This document shows, piece by piece, positions 21,311 through 32,540 of a stretch of DNA of 64,000 bases. The notes below the pieces were generated by a model. The model was not told where the DNA came from, did not search any database, and was given only the letters and a program-made list of their open reading frames with translations. The number at the start of each line of letters is the position of its first letter. Positions within the stretch are counted from its first letter, which is position 1. Source of the stretch: Omphalotus guepiniiformis (Eukaryota > Basidiomycota > Agaricomycetes > Agaricales > Omphalotaceae); contig JAQOOI010000022.1 in NCBI GenBank assembly GCA_028554645.1, forward strand, positions 1,054,001-1,118,000. The letters are read 5' to 3'. The position numbers and the translations under genes were made by a program.

Positions 21311-24300
21311 TTACAGTTTGTCGTAGTAAGTATCGAGGGCAGGAATCTCAGGCTGAAAGAAACAGATATTGAGAAAAAGAGAGATAAGATACACGAATAC
21401 GAGACATACCTTGAGACCCTTGCGAACACGCATTTTTGTGACGACTTCCTCGATCTTGCTGCCCTTGTCAAGAGGCGCTAGATGATGTTTTCAGTTATAA
21501 GGTATCAAGTGCCAACAGGAAAGGACTTACATCCAGGCATCAGTTCCCAGTGGTCGAACACACACTGGGGGAAGGCCTGACCGGCAGTATGCGACCGGAG
21601 TTCGCCGTTGAAACCGAACGACTCAGAGACAGGGAGATATGCCTTGACAGTGAACATGGGGGTTCCGGGCCTCTGCTCTTCACTGAAGACCTGTCCACGA
21701 CGCTTGTTCAGGCAACTGTAGATACCACCGATAGCATTCTCAGGGCACTGAATTTCGACTAAACAGACAAATCAGGAAGGAGCACGTTGATGATATAGTG
21801 GTAACTTACCGAGGTAGACGGGCTCTTGGAGAGCAGGGGTGGCTAATAGACAGGCAGCATAGCAGACACGACGACATGTGGGAATTATTTGTCCTCCACC
21901 ACGGTGAATGGCATCGGCATGGAGCTAGATAAAGAAACCGTCAACACCATGAACCCAGATGTTCTGAAGAATAAACGTACTGTGACATCAAGAACGTTGA
22001 ATCGGACACCACGCATGTTCTCTTCAGCACAGACACCTTCCTTCGTTGCCCACTGGAAGGCAGCGACACAAGAATCCTTGATTTCGTTCAAGTACTGAAC
22101 ACCCTTGGTGACATCGACAAGCAGATTAGGACCAGTGGTATCGGGACCGAAACACCAAATCTTCCTTGCATCGGTGACATCCCAACCGAACTCGTCGGCG
22201 AGAAGACGGGCACGGAGCTTGAAATCGTCACGAGAGCTGACCTTGCCCTCCTCAATAGCCTTGGACAACTCCTCGTCAATGGGCATAGCCTTGACGTATA
22301 GACGATTGTGCTTGTTCTGCGATTTGGAGAGCGCTACAATCGAAGACTCGGCCTTCACAGTTTCACGGTATGGAACGACAGGGTCCGAAATCTTGAGGGG
22401 AACACCAGCATGGTCTTCTTGAAGATCCTGATTTAGAAAAGCGGATCAGCAGAGAAAAGTTGATGAAAACAAAGAACTATACCTTCAAGCAAATTTCCAA
22501 GTGCAGCTCACCAGCACCAGCAACGATGTGCTCACCAGTTTCCGAAATCCATGCTTGGACACACGGGTCGGACTTGGAGAGACGCTTGAGACCTTCAACA
22601 AGTTTAGGAAGATCAGCAGCGTTCTTGACCTCGACAGCGACCTGCACGACGGGAGAAACTGAGAACCTCATGACCTTCATGTTGTGGGCAGTCTCGGATG
22701 TAGTCAAGGTACCGCTCTTTAGCAGGAACTGATCGATACCAACCAGACCGACGATGTTTCCGGCCGGGCAGTCCTCGATGGGTTCAATGTAACGACCCAT
22801 CATGAGAACAGTTCGCTGGACAGACTTGACGAACAAGTCATCTTTCTTTCCAGGAAGATAGTTGGGACCCTGGATACGAATCTTGGGACCGGAACGGACA
22901 GTCCCAGAGAACACACGACCAAAGGCGTAGAAACGACCTTTATCGGACGTGGGCACCATCTTGGAGACGTAGAGAACGAGAGGACCCTTGGGGTCACAGT
23001 CACGAATTCCGATGGCAGACTCATCGTCCATAGGGCCTTCGTAGAGAGTCTCGACACGGTATCGCTGAGCGGTGGCGGGAGAAGGAAGGTTAATGACTAT
23101 CATTTCAAGCAAAGAGTCACCAGCGGGCAAGAATTTACGCATGACGACCTTGAGCAGTGCTTTGCCCTCAAGATCACGCTCATCCTGGGCAAGCTTGACA
23201 TCGAGCTTTTCAAGCATAGGACCGATAGCGTCCTTTTTGAAGTTCATGACGGCATCAAAGACTTTGAAGATGGGGTCGAGGACGAACGCGTTGAAGGCAC
23301 GCTCGAGGGGTTTGCCATCAGCATCAGTGTTCTTGGTAGTCCACTTCTTGGTCTTTGGGTTGAAGAAATTGTCACCCCAGAGCTTAACCATCATCTTCTC
23401 CTTATCTACACCAAACTTCTTGGCGTAACGGGTGGCGAACTGGCGGAGAGTGAAACCCCATCCGTGGAGACCAGAGCCGAAGGCGACGGTACCCTTGTCG
23501 GGGTAGACCTGGACATCACCGAGAGCAACGTCATGGTAAGTGGATACAATGACGTTTACACTCTCCACCGTACGCTGGAAGGACTGGTACAGGGACTCCT
23601 TGTCGACCTGCAGTTCAAGCAAAGCACGATCTACTTTGTTGATAACGACAACGGGTTTGATACGTTCGGTCAAAGCCTGACGAAGCACGGTTTCTGTCTG
23701 CACACAGACACCCTCTACACAGTCAACAACGACGAGAGCACCATCGGTGACACGAAGGGCGGCCGTGACTTCGGATGAGAAATCGACGTGGCCGGGAGAG
23801 TCAATCAAGTTGATCAAGAATTCGGTACCTAAACGATCGCATATCAACAAACGGCGGCTAATGATCGATGAGTAAATGCGCACCTTCTGTTTTCTGCTTA
23901 ATGGCGGTAAGGTCCTCCTTGTCTACCTCGAAGTACATGGAGATGGCGGTGGATTTAATTGTGATACCACGCTCTTTTTCATCGTCTCTTGTATCGGTGA
24001 ATCGCATGTCCCCAGCTTTCGCGGAGGCGATGATACCGGCTTTTGAGACAAGAGAGTCGGTGAGGGTAGATTTTCCGTGATCGACTGTACGAAGGATAAG
24101 ACATCGTTGATAGAAGAGAGAACACACATATCATACCATGGGCAATGACACTCATGTTACGAATGTTCGTGGGTCGGTCCATAAGACCACGGATCTGGTC
24201 TACATAACGAAAATTTGCATCAGCAACAAGATCGGAGGATGAGGAGGATTGAACTTGCCTACGGTGAAGTTACTGCATACAGTTGGAAAATTTCATGAGT

Positions 24301-24337
24301 AGCGAAAACGAAGAGACCATACTAGAACGTACACCAT
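21311..24337 (-). CDS. EFT1: Translation elongation factor 2 (EF2)
   Basis: EF2 is the GTPase that translocates peptidyl-tRNA and mRNA on the 80S ribosome. The start [16 protein letters not shown] is assembled from a 5-nt exon (24333-24337), a 14-nt exon (24259-24272) and the next exon. G1 is AHVDHGKST (split by an intron), followed by [15 protein letters not shown] (G2), DSPGHVDF (G3) and NKVDR (G4). Domain III/IV includes [19 protein letters not shown]. The diphthamide loop [14 protein letters not shown] is intact, with the modified His encoded at 21904-21906. The C-terminus ends YYDKL, one tyrosine-rich step from the conserved YxDKL tail. Fingerprint regions are unbroken. The second intron has a GC donor. 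Confidence 0.98.
24253..24258 (-). other. EFT1: GC donor (GCAAGT) of a GC-AG intron in EF2
   Basis: The exon CCGTAG is followed by GCAAGT. Only this splice joins GTA-G to AC-CAG to give the invariant TVDQIR. The one nearby GT would shift the frame. Confidence 0.8.
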
Positions 24338-24801
24338 GTTGTCTAACTTTTACAGCTGCAATTACAAAAAAAATGAAGAAAATCAAAAGTGATGAAGCGC
24401 TGTGAACAGTAGCTGCAGGCGTTCAGAGCCTGAGGGACTGTCGAGGGAAGGGATGAGATTTGTTTTCAGTGTTACCAAGCGTTATCGATTTTTGTTCAGG
24501 GCCGGGCCCGTAACGTGATGTGACTAGACTCGAGATGTGACTAAACCTCGGCTGCGACCCGGGTGCGGATGATGGAAGGTAATAATAGAATTCCAAAGTA
24601 TAAAACATATCTTTGAACCTGCTTTGAACTACATACATATGAGTCACTTCGACGACTCACTTCGACACAGTGTTCGAGGGTGACTTGGTGAAATTCGTCC
24701 CAATATGGAGTACGATTAGATTACCAAGCGATCACATCATCATGTGATGTCAAAGTCTGTCAAAGTCCAGAACAAAATAACACTGCTAACACTGCTTTGA
24801 C
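24338..24801. promoter_or_regulatory. Divergent EF2/GNAT upstream region
   Basis: This 464-bp gap contains the EF2 promoter (minus) and the GNAT promoter (plus). Next to the EF2 ATG there is a pyrimidine-rich tract on the minus strand, as expected for a strongly expressed fungal gene. I did not identify a specific operator. Confidence 0.45.
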
Positions 24802-25650
24802 ATGTACAAGCGTCAGTTACATCCATTGGAAGTAAATCCTTCAACTGGAGAAGTGTTTCTTCGCCTCAAATCCCACAAGAACATCATCCTCACTCCACCA
24901 CGATTGAGCGACATACCTCTTACACTTCCCATTCTGAATGATCCTGCTGTCTGTTTCTGGCTGAAGGGTCCTCCATATCCATATACCCTTGGTGCGTTTC
25001 CCTGTGCTGTTCGCTACTCAGTGAATGAAATTTGCAACTGTGATGATAGAGCACTCGGAATCTTGGATAAAGCTGACCACTGAAAGCTCACAAAGGGTTT
25101 TACTTGATCTTGACACTGCAGCTGATGACGATCCCCTGAAGATCGTCGACGCTTCCCCCGTCCGAAGCATCAGAGAGTTGAAGGAAGACGGTACCGATAT
25201 CTTCCTTGGTGACATCGCGATAACCCGATGTCCATGGATGGATCTTGCAATTCAAGACGGAGCGGGTACGCAGACCAATGCAGAACTTGTGAAATTAAAT
25301 GAGAACCGTGCACCTGGAGACCCCGAAATTATCTGGACAGTAGGCGGTATGGGGTTTCGTTAGACCTATATCGACGACCTCTGTTTGACGAAAGCAATAC
25401 AGATTATCTTGCCCCAAGTCATCATGGCCGAGGTATCATGAGTGATGCGCTTGCCACACTTTTAAATGATTGGGCTATTCCCCGTATGGGTATCCGTAAG
25501 ATGGTTGGAACGACTTTCAGTGAGAACCATGGTAGCCGCAGAGTATTCGAGAAGAATGGGTTCGTTCTGCGAACGGTTGTTAAGGACCATATTGAAGTCA
25601 AGGGTACGATGCATAGCATTAACATACTGGACTGGGTGCCTGATCAATGA
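24802..25650 (+). CDS. GNAT-family N-acetyltransferase
   Basis: This is an acetyl-CoA-dependent acetyltransferase with the GNAT_3/RimJ-like layout. The first exon has LTPPRLSDIPLTLPILNDPAVCFWLKGPPYPYTL, with the family's R-x-x-D-x-x-x-x substrate segment. The second has SIRELKEDGTDIFLGDIAI. The last exon (from about 25405) has HHGRGIMSDALATLLNDW, the acetyl-CoA pyrophosphate-binding loop. FSENHGSRRVFEKNGFVL is the typical N-x-x-S-x-x-x-x-x-K-x-G-F motif. It ends with the C-terminal strand at 25650. Introns have ordinary length. The acceptor substrate is unknown. Confidence 0.85.
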
Positions 25651-26229
25651 AGGTCGGTCAGCCAGCCTAGTGGAGGGAGGTAGGAGGACGATACACATGC
25701 CATTCTGGAGCGTATAACTTTGCTATGGACGGTATTACCACTCGAGTCCTCAATTTTTATATCAATATGTGCTTCTCTTCACGTTGCCTTTAGCAATATA
25801 CTTGGTCCGTCACATTCTTGGAAGCTCGGTGGAGATTCTTGGTATAGCTGGCGCCAACTACTTCCTAATCAACCTTATCAGTTGGAAGCATGTTTCGCCT
25901 GCGCAAAGCTCTGCGTGTCTGACGTAGATTCTAGATTCGAGCTGTATTATAATACGCAAGCTGAGAGTATTCGCAGGTGACCTCGGGCTTGTTGTCTTGG
26001 TTTCTAACATATAGATTCTCAGCGCTCAACAGCAGCGAGAAGTCAAGTAAAAGGTCATAGTGAACGTACAGTATGTGAGGCAGAATGGGGCGAATGATTG
26101 GCGAGACCTAGAATAAAGGGGATAGTGTGACTTGGGTCACAATTAAGTCACGAGATTTTTTGGGAATGTCTGGCAAGTCGTTCAGCTTGAACCTTACCGT
26201 CTTCCTTGTCCAACTCTTATCCTGACATT
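25651..26229. other. Intergenic: GNAT 3' flank and SHO1 promoter
   Basis: This is 579 bp with no convincing gene. An 86-codon ORF (25720-25980) has no motif. Confidence 0.5.
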
Positions 26230-27458
26230 ATGCCTCCCCGCGGCAATGAGGGCCTCGACTTCACCCCAATTCTTACCAACTATTTTTTTCTTCTTTCCTC
26301 TCTTCTCGCCGTGGTGAGCTTTCTTTCAATACCGAACAACAATTCAGTTCGTTAATCTCCCCTCCAGTTCGCATGGTTCATAGCCTTCATAGGCCAAATC
26401 ATCTCAACAGCCAAATGTGCGTTCCATTCGAGTATCTATCTTGAATTATCTCACTGAAATATATCCAGTTGGTAATGATCATGTTGGAGCTTTGTGGTTT
26501 GCAATATTTTTGCAACTGTTCCTCATACTCGGTGTTTTCTACACACTCGCAAGCGATTCAATCGCTATGCATCGTTTCCAGATTTCTGTCTTCGGCGCTG
26601 TAACTATTGTATTTGCAGTGAACGGTGTGCAAGCTGGTATCTTCTCCGGAGTAGGCTCTCTGGATGCTATGTCTGCTGGCTGGCTCATTCTTGCAATGGT
26701 CGACATTTTGTGGATACTGTACTTCACATCGGAGGAGGATTCTCTATCCCTGCATCTTTTCAACATGTTCGGCACTGGCGGCCTCACACCTCCTTCCCGA
26801 CGCCGCAGGGCGCGCACACAGTCTGTACATAACATGGCTAACAATGGTTACGTCGGTAACTACGCCTCTGGAGGCGGGATCGGGTCTCATGACATGCCGT
26901 ATAATGCGAAGATGGGAAGTGGGATTGGCAGTGCAAGTCTTGGAAGTCCTGGAGGTATTGGTCCCGGCGTCAGGAGTCAAAATAGCTTTGGTGCTGTTAG
27001 CGGTGATGGCGCGAATCGGAGTATGGGAGGTGGGGCAGGGAGTATCACCAATGTTCCTCCCAGTGGCGGTTCAATAGGTGGTGGCGACACAAACGGTCCG
27101 CACTCACCACTCATAGCGGGTGCAGGAGGACCCGACCCCGGTAATGCAGAAAATGCATCGGCGGAGATCTATTCCTATAAGGCAAAGGCATTATACGCAT
27201 GTAGGTATCCATTCCTTCCACCATGATGGCATTTATTGACTGCTGTTCTCAATAGACACCGCCTCTCCTGATGATCCAAATGAGATATCATTCACCAAGG
27301 GCGAAGTTCTGGATATCTTGGACAAGCAAGGCAAGTGGTGGCAAGCGAAGAAGGCGGACGGAACATCTGGAAGTGAGCATATCCATGTATGTTTCTTATT
27401 CGTCTGAAGCTCATTCACTTCCCTAGTTGCACCATCAAATTATCTTCAAATCATATAA
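26230..27458 (+). CDS. SHO1: High-osmolarity signalling membrane adaptor SHO1
   Basis: SHO1 is the four-TM plasma-membrane scaffold of one branch of the HOG MAP kinase pathway. The first exon at 26230 encodes MPPRGNEGLDFTPILTNYFF and TM1. TM2 to TM4 follow (ALWFAIFLQLFLILGVFY, ISVFGAVTIVFAVNGVQAG, AGWLILAMVDILWILYF). The cytosolic linker is Gly/Ser-rich. The C-terminal SH3 domain is split by an intron: YKAKALYAY, then SPDDPNEISFTKGEVLDILDKQG and KWWQAKKADGTSGIAPSNYLQII. The SH3 ligand residues (ALYAY, WWQAK, PSNY) are intact, so binding to a proline-rich MAPKK such as Pbs2 should be preserved. Confidence 0.96.
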
Positions 27459-28516
27459 CAGCACTGTTCTAATTCGGGGCAGGCGGCTTTTCCTTCTGTT
27501 TCCCGTTTCCTAACCTGTCTTTACGAGTCAATTACGCCTACCATGTCTACTTGCATGATATTTTAATGATGCAGAAATCAGCGGAAACCGTCAGGACAGT
27601 TTCTATCATTTTACCCCTCCACCCTACTTCTTTGTCGGACTCTATTCGTTATCACCGTGTATCTGGTCTGGTTCTGTTCTTACACCCTTCACCCTCGTCC
27701 CCGACGCGTCTTTTTTTTCTGCACCTGGGCCTGGTACATTGACTTGCATACTTTGTCTCAAATTCCTTTGCTTGTGCTCTTCGTTCTGTTGTTGTTCCTA
27801 CTTATCTATATGATTCACACTCATCTTCGCGCTCCCTCCTTCATTCTGTCTATATATATTCTAATATCTCCGCAACGTCGCCTTTCTCAGGTTTTTCTTT
27901 CGGTTTCCCAGCCGCTCTGAGATGGTTACCCAAATGCCGATGTCGTTGAGAACCAAACGTTTAAATTATAATTCTTGTCAGCCACTGCAGCCGTTAATCA
28001 CAGAAGAACAGTCAGCTGAGTTTTGGAAAATGACATGTATGACGCCGATTTGTATTCTTTACCTGCGTCCTACATGCCAGGTATTCTGGTGTTTGAGTTC
28101 AGACATTCCCTGCAATGACCGTGCAGCGGAACGTGGGGGCTCAAATGGATTGCCTCAAATAGCTTATTGCTTGCGCCGTAATGAGTCAAGGTTCCAGTTA
28201 TTACGTTCAAGCCTCCGAATGAATAAAGTAATCAATCATATCATTAAAACGATCTAAGTAACGATACAAATCTTTGATCTTTCAGAACAACGAACTACAA
28301 CTACACAAATCGTGCACAGACGGGCATTAGGGGAGTTAGGCATGAGAAGGTCATGTCAAACAGCAGAATGAGGAATGATGCAACATGGTAAAGACAAAAG
28401 ATCATGAGAGATGAACTTTGAGCAGGGTAAGAGGGTGGTGAGGTGGGATCGGGATGAGCAGGCGGATGATAAGATAGGTAGCGGCGGAACGGCGGAAGGG
28501 TTGTTTTCGTTATGTC
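27459..28516. other. Intergenic, convergent 3' flanks
   Basis: About 1.06 kb lies between the SHO1 stop and the stop of the four-TM gene. The first part is pyrimidine-rich (27660-27920), with runs encoding only spurious hydrophobic ORFs. A 111-codon ORF at 27922-28257 has no motif. No RNA gene was seen. Confidence 0.5.
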
Positions 28517-29282
28517 TTAAACGTTATAGAACGAGACATTCTGTCTTCTCTTGAATTGGAAGATGTGGCCGATCATACCGAAGAACATCAGGACGAGTAG
28601 AGCCCCTGAGGAATAAGTAGGTGAGCAAGCGGTAGAAGATCACGAGAACTAATGATACTTACAGAGAGCCCAAGCGATACCTTGGATAGCGACAACCCTG
28701 GAGCAGTTATGAGCATAGGATTGCCATTGAGTAGGGAAGCTATTTTGAGGGTTGCCGCATGTGAATGACTCAAATGGCGTGACTGCGAAGAGAACGCCGG
28801 CGCCAGTACCCCAGAAAACGGCCAGGCAGAAGGAGATGAATGCAGCCACTGCAGCGAGTGATCAGTTGACGTCCTGACCACTATATCAACTTGAAAAAAG
28901 TACTTACTGCCCAAGCTTGCCCAGTAGTGGCCGATGATGTACAAGAGTGTCGCAATGCAGGCGAAAAGCAAGAGACCCAAATCATGCTTGAACTCCATCG
29001 AAGGGTAGTTACTGTCATTGTTTCCGCCATTGTGCAGGAGCTGTGAGACGAGCCCGAGTTCAGAGACGGCTGATCAGAGAGATCGTTGAGAACGATGCGG
29101 CGGATTAGCAACAAGTAATATGACACCTACTAAGCGCAAACAGTAGGAAGAACGAGATAGAGTACAGCCAAAACTTGGTCGAGCTGTACCTACTCTTGGG
29201 TGCTTTCTCGTTGATGCCTGTAGAAGGGCCGTATTGAATATGAAGCGTACCATAGGAAGGCTGTACAAAACATACCAGGCAT
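28517..29282 (-). CDS. Small tetraspan membrane protein (MARVEL-like)
   Basis: The start exon reads MPG and is spliced to INEKAPKSRYSSTKFWLYSI, the cytosolic N-terminus leading into TM1. Further exons give TM2 (HDLGLLLFACIATLLYIIGHYWASLG), TM3 (AAFISFCLAVFWGTGAGVLFAV), a loop with cysteines (ESFTCGNP and AHNCSRV), and TM4 (LLVLMFFGMIGHIFQFK). The protein has about 170 residues with a short basic tail. The layout of four helices with a cysteine-containing last extracellular loop resembles fungal MARVEL-domain proteins of plasma-membrane subdomains. The family assignment is tentative and the function unknown. Confidence 0.7.
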
Positions 29283-30343
29283 GACGAATGGACTAACTAG
29301 TTTAGACAGTCAGACAAAGCTGGGGGTCTTCAGAGATGCAGGGAAGGAAAAATCTCTGGAGGGACTTGGGACGAGTGTAGTTGGCCATATTTATAGGACC
29401 ATTGAACAAGGTTTGCTGACTACACAGCGGGAAACATTTTTGAATTGACGAACACCCTCGGATGGACCGGACTGGTGGACTGTCCTCCATGGTCGAAGAA
29501 TTCAGGGCCAGACTTCATCCGGGTCCGATCGAAACATGTCGAAAACTTGAGAACTCTCGGGCTGACTAACAACAGTTGACTGAGCTTGAAGAAGTAAAGA
29601 AGTGCCGCCCCGTGTACTTCGCGAACTTTACTGTCAGCTGAATCCACTTCCGTAAGTGGATGATATGTTTGATGTCAGGAGGACATGACACTTCGCTGAA
29701 CCCAGAGTTATATGTTACACACGTATACCTGCACGAATAGTTGGCATACCTAAGCCGCGACATAGACAGACAGTATGACGGGAGAAACACGGCTTTCCCG
29801 TTCGAAGATTTGTGATACTTGCAGGCTGTTGAGCGCGTTAATTACGCTGTTGAACACTGGGACTTTCATACCTATCATCAAAGTCCGCCCGACCGTCCGA
29901 ATAATAGCATTCATTGACAATGACTCACCGGATTTCTGATTATTGATAATTCATATTCATTACTCCGATTCGATACCAGGTAGGGTCCTCCTTGAATCAG
30001 TTTTCGCGCATTCTATTCTTCAGTCAGCCCGACATCATCCGGGTCGAATGTTTCAGCTGCACTCCGACTCCAGAGCGTCTCTCAGGTTCGATGGAAATCA
30101 GTTCGGCACCCATGGAGAGTTGTTTTGTGCCGGAAAGAAATTCCGTCAAAGCCACGTCCGACCGGCATGAACGAAGACCCAGTTTCTTGAATTATTAGCC
30201 GTGTGCTGCAACCTTGAATGATACTTGAAATCGACCGCAATTGCTGGGATATCCTTGTTCTAGCCGCTTTGTTCAGTGAGGTTCGTGGTCGTCGGTTAAG
30301 TTCGTTTAACGAGATTTTTCATTAGTTGATTAGTCAGCTTCTA
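29283..30343. promoter_or_regulatory. Long divergent upstream region of the tetraspan and ferroportin genes
   Basis: This is 1.06 kb without a gene. It has a hairpin CCACTT-N4-AAGTGG at 29644-29659. The 11-mer TCATCCGGGTC occurs at 29515 and 30035. TCGGGCTGACT at 29557 is the inverse of AGTCAGCCCGA at 30022. I saw no canonical GATA-type iron site (ATCWGATAA). Confidence 0.4.
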
Positions 30344-32298
30344 ATGGACGACGCCACTACGCCACTCCTGGCAGTCAATCATGGACTGGATACTGTAGGT
30401 CTGAGATGTCTCCTTATTCAACATTTCTCCAAGTTCGCTACACAAAGTTCATCTTGAAATCTATTCAACGAGTCTGTATTACTGTAATACAGTGCTTGGG
30501 GCGACCGGACAGCCGAGTTTGCTCTCTATCTCTATCTCATCCTCTACTACAAGGACACTTTGCTTCCTTCCTCTATCCTTGGGTTTTCTACAACTAGTTT
30601 GTTTCTTTGCTTTCCGGTGTCTGAAGTGGCTGACTTGGGACGAGTCACTTAGTTACATCAATACTCTGGTCGCGCTGGGCAGGCTCCCTCGTGGATAAAT
30701 ATCCCAAGCTCGGTCTCGTTCGGATAGGAATAATTGTACAGAAACTTTCAGCCCTCTCCGCGTATGCCGCCTGTGCTCTCATGCTTAATCCTCGGCGCGC
30801 TAGCGATCCACTTCAATATTCAAGTTCAACACCTTCATTTATCCGACCTCTTTTCGGCCTTCTCCTCGTCTCAGCGTGTACTCTAAGCCTCTCCAATACC
30901 TGTATTTCCATTGCCGTCGAGCGTGATTGGGTCACAACAATTACCCATGGTCAAGCATCCGATTCTTCCTCCCAACAACAGCAACAACAGCAGCTCGCGA
31001 AAGTCAACACGTACCTCAGGCAAATCAATCTCCTCTGTAAACTCTGCGCCCCGCTCTTCGTCTCCTTCCTTACTGTCAAGCTTGATGTCGACCAATCAAG
31101 GTTTACATCCGTGTACATATTGGCTGCCCTGACGCCATTGTCGATGGTGTTTGAGTTGATTTGGATTGGGATCGTGTATAGGAGATTCCCTGCGTTAGGT
31201 CTCGAGCAGGCGAGGAAGGATCTGGAGAGAAAAAGACAAGGACGACAGAGCGACAGACGCTCTGAATCTCCTCCTGCTGGTCTTGCGATCCCCACTCGTC
31301 TGCTTAAACGTGTAATTGACATACTTACAAACAACGTGCAAGACTGGAAAGAATTAATCCGCCTTCCCATATTTTACTCCTCCATGTCAATTTCCCTACT
31401 CTACCTCACCGTTCTATCGTAAGCCCCTGCGTCTTCTCTCTCAGCTTCTCGGTACTAGAAATATGGACTGTTAAGCTTCGACGGTATAATGGTGTCATAC
31501 CTGAAAACGCTCTCCTTCTCCGATGATTTCATCGCTGAGATGCGCGGCGTGTGTGTTATCACTGGATTGATAGGGACCGCTTTGGCTAGACCTTTGGAGA
31601 GGAAAGTTGGGTCTGTCAGAGCGGGGAATTGGAGTATCTGGTGAGTTCAAAGGTTTAACACATCACTTGTCAACTCATCCAAAAAATAAGGTCGATGGTA
31701 CTCTGCCTCATACCCGTTCTCATAACTTTTTATATGTTTGTACCGCGGGCTCCGGTACCTCCGGGACATCCAGTGTTGGGGCTTGTAGGTGCTCTACTTC
31801 TCTTTGGAGGTGGGTGACTCTTGCTTTGCTTTAAACCTACTGATTTACTCACGAAATGCGCAATACACGAAATCTTCTCAGGCATGGCGCTCTCTCGGAT
31901 AGGCCTTTGGTCATTCGACCTAATCCAAACAAAACAGCTCCAAGTAGCCCTCACGTCTCACCCTAAACGTAACACGCTCACCGCACTGCAATACACGATG
32001 CAGAGTATTGCGGATTTAATCAAGTGCGTCTTTCTTCATCGACATTCCTCATAGTTGTCTTTCCAATGTCACTGACGTTCCCCTTTATCTCTTTGCTTTG
32101 CTTGGATGTGGGTGAGGCAGGTTTATACTGACAATGATTCTTTGGCAACCTTCTCAGTTCAGGTGGGCCGCGACGGTCTCATTTGTGAGTGTGTCGACCG
32201 GCGCAGTGGTGTACGTGGTGTATGTGAAGAAAGAGAGAGGGCACGTTCTTCATTTGCCTGAGAGCGTTGGAATGAATTGGGTCAGAAAGGTTTTGTAG
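30344..32298 (+). CDS. Ferroportin-like iron exporter (SLC40 family)
   Basis: This is a member of the ferroportin family (SLC40A1/IREG), multi-TM transporters that export Fe2+. The start exon is MDDATTPLLAVNHGLD followed by LLIQHFSK. The second exon gives the hallmark WGDRTAEFALYLYLI and LLPSSILGFSTT. After an intron, ILWSRWAGSLVDKYPKLGLVR is the conserved TM2-loop with the GxxVD motif. Later exons give LSLSNTCISIAVERDWV, QINLLCKLCAPLFVSFL, FDGIMVSYLKTLSFSDDFIAEMRG and RIGLWSFDLIQTKQLQ (TM8-11). A Ser/Gln-rich loop (SSSQQQQQQQ) lies between TM3 and TM4. In fungi such proteins have been placed at the plasma membrane or vacuole; the location here is undetermined. Confidence 0.92.
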
Positions 32299-32540
32299 AG
32301 TGAGATACAGAAACAGGTACTTGAGAATGGTACAATCTTTTTCTATCAATGTTGCGGAGTGGTTAAGATTTTATCCTGACGCTACTACCGAGAAGACTAC
32401 AGCCAAAGATGATTTATAAAATATGTAGTATGCTACAGATATAAATGATGTGTTGTTTTAACTAATTTCCAATAATACGTGAGCCAATCCGAGACCGAGA
32501 TTCCTCATTTATCATATTCACCTCTCCTCGAGTCCTGCAA

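Noticed and set aside
27922..28257. 111-codon plus-strand ORF after SHO1
   Set aside because: No recognised domain; located between two convergent 3' ends.
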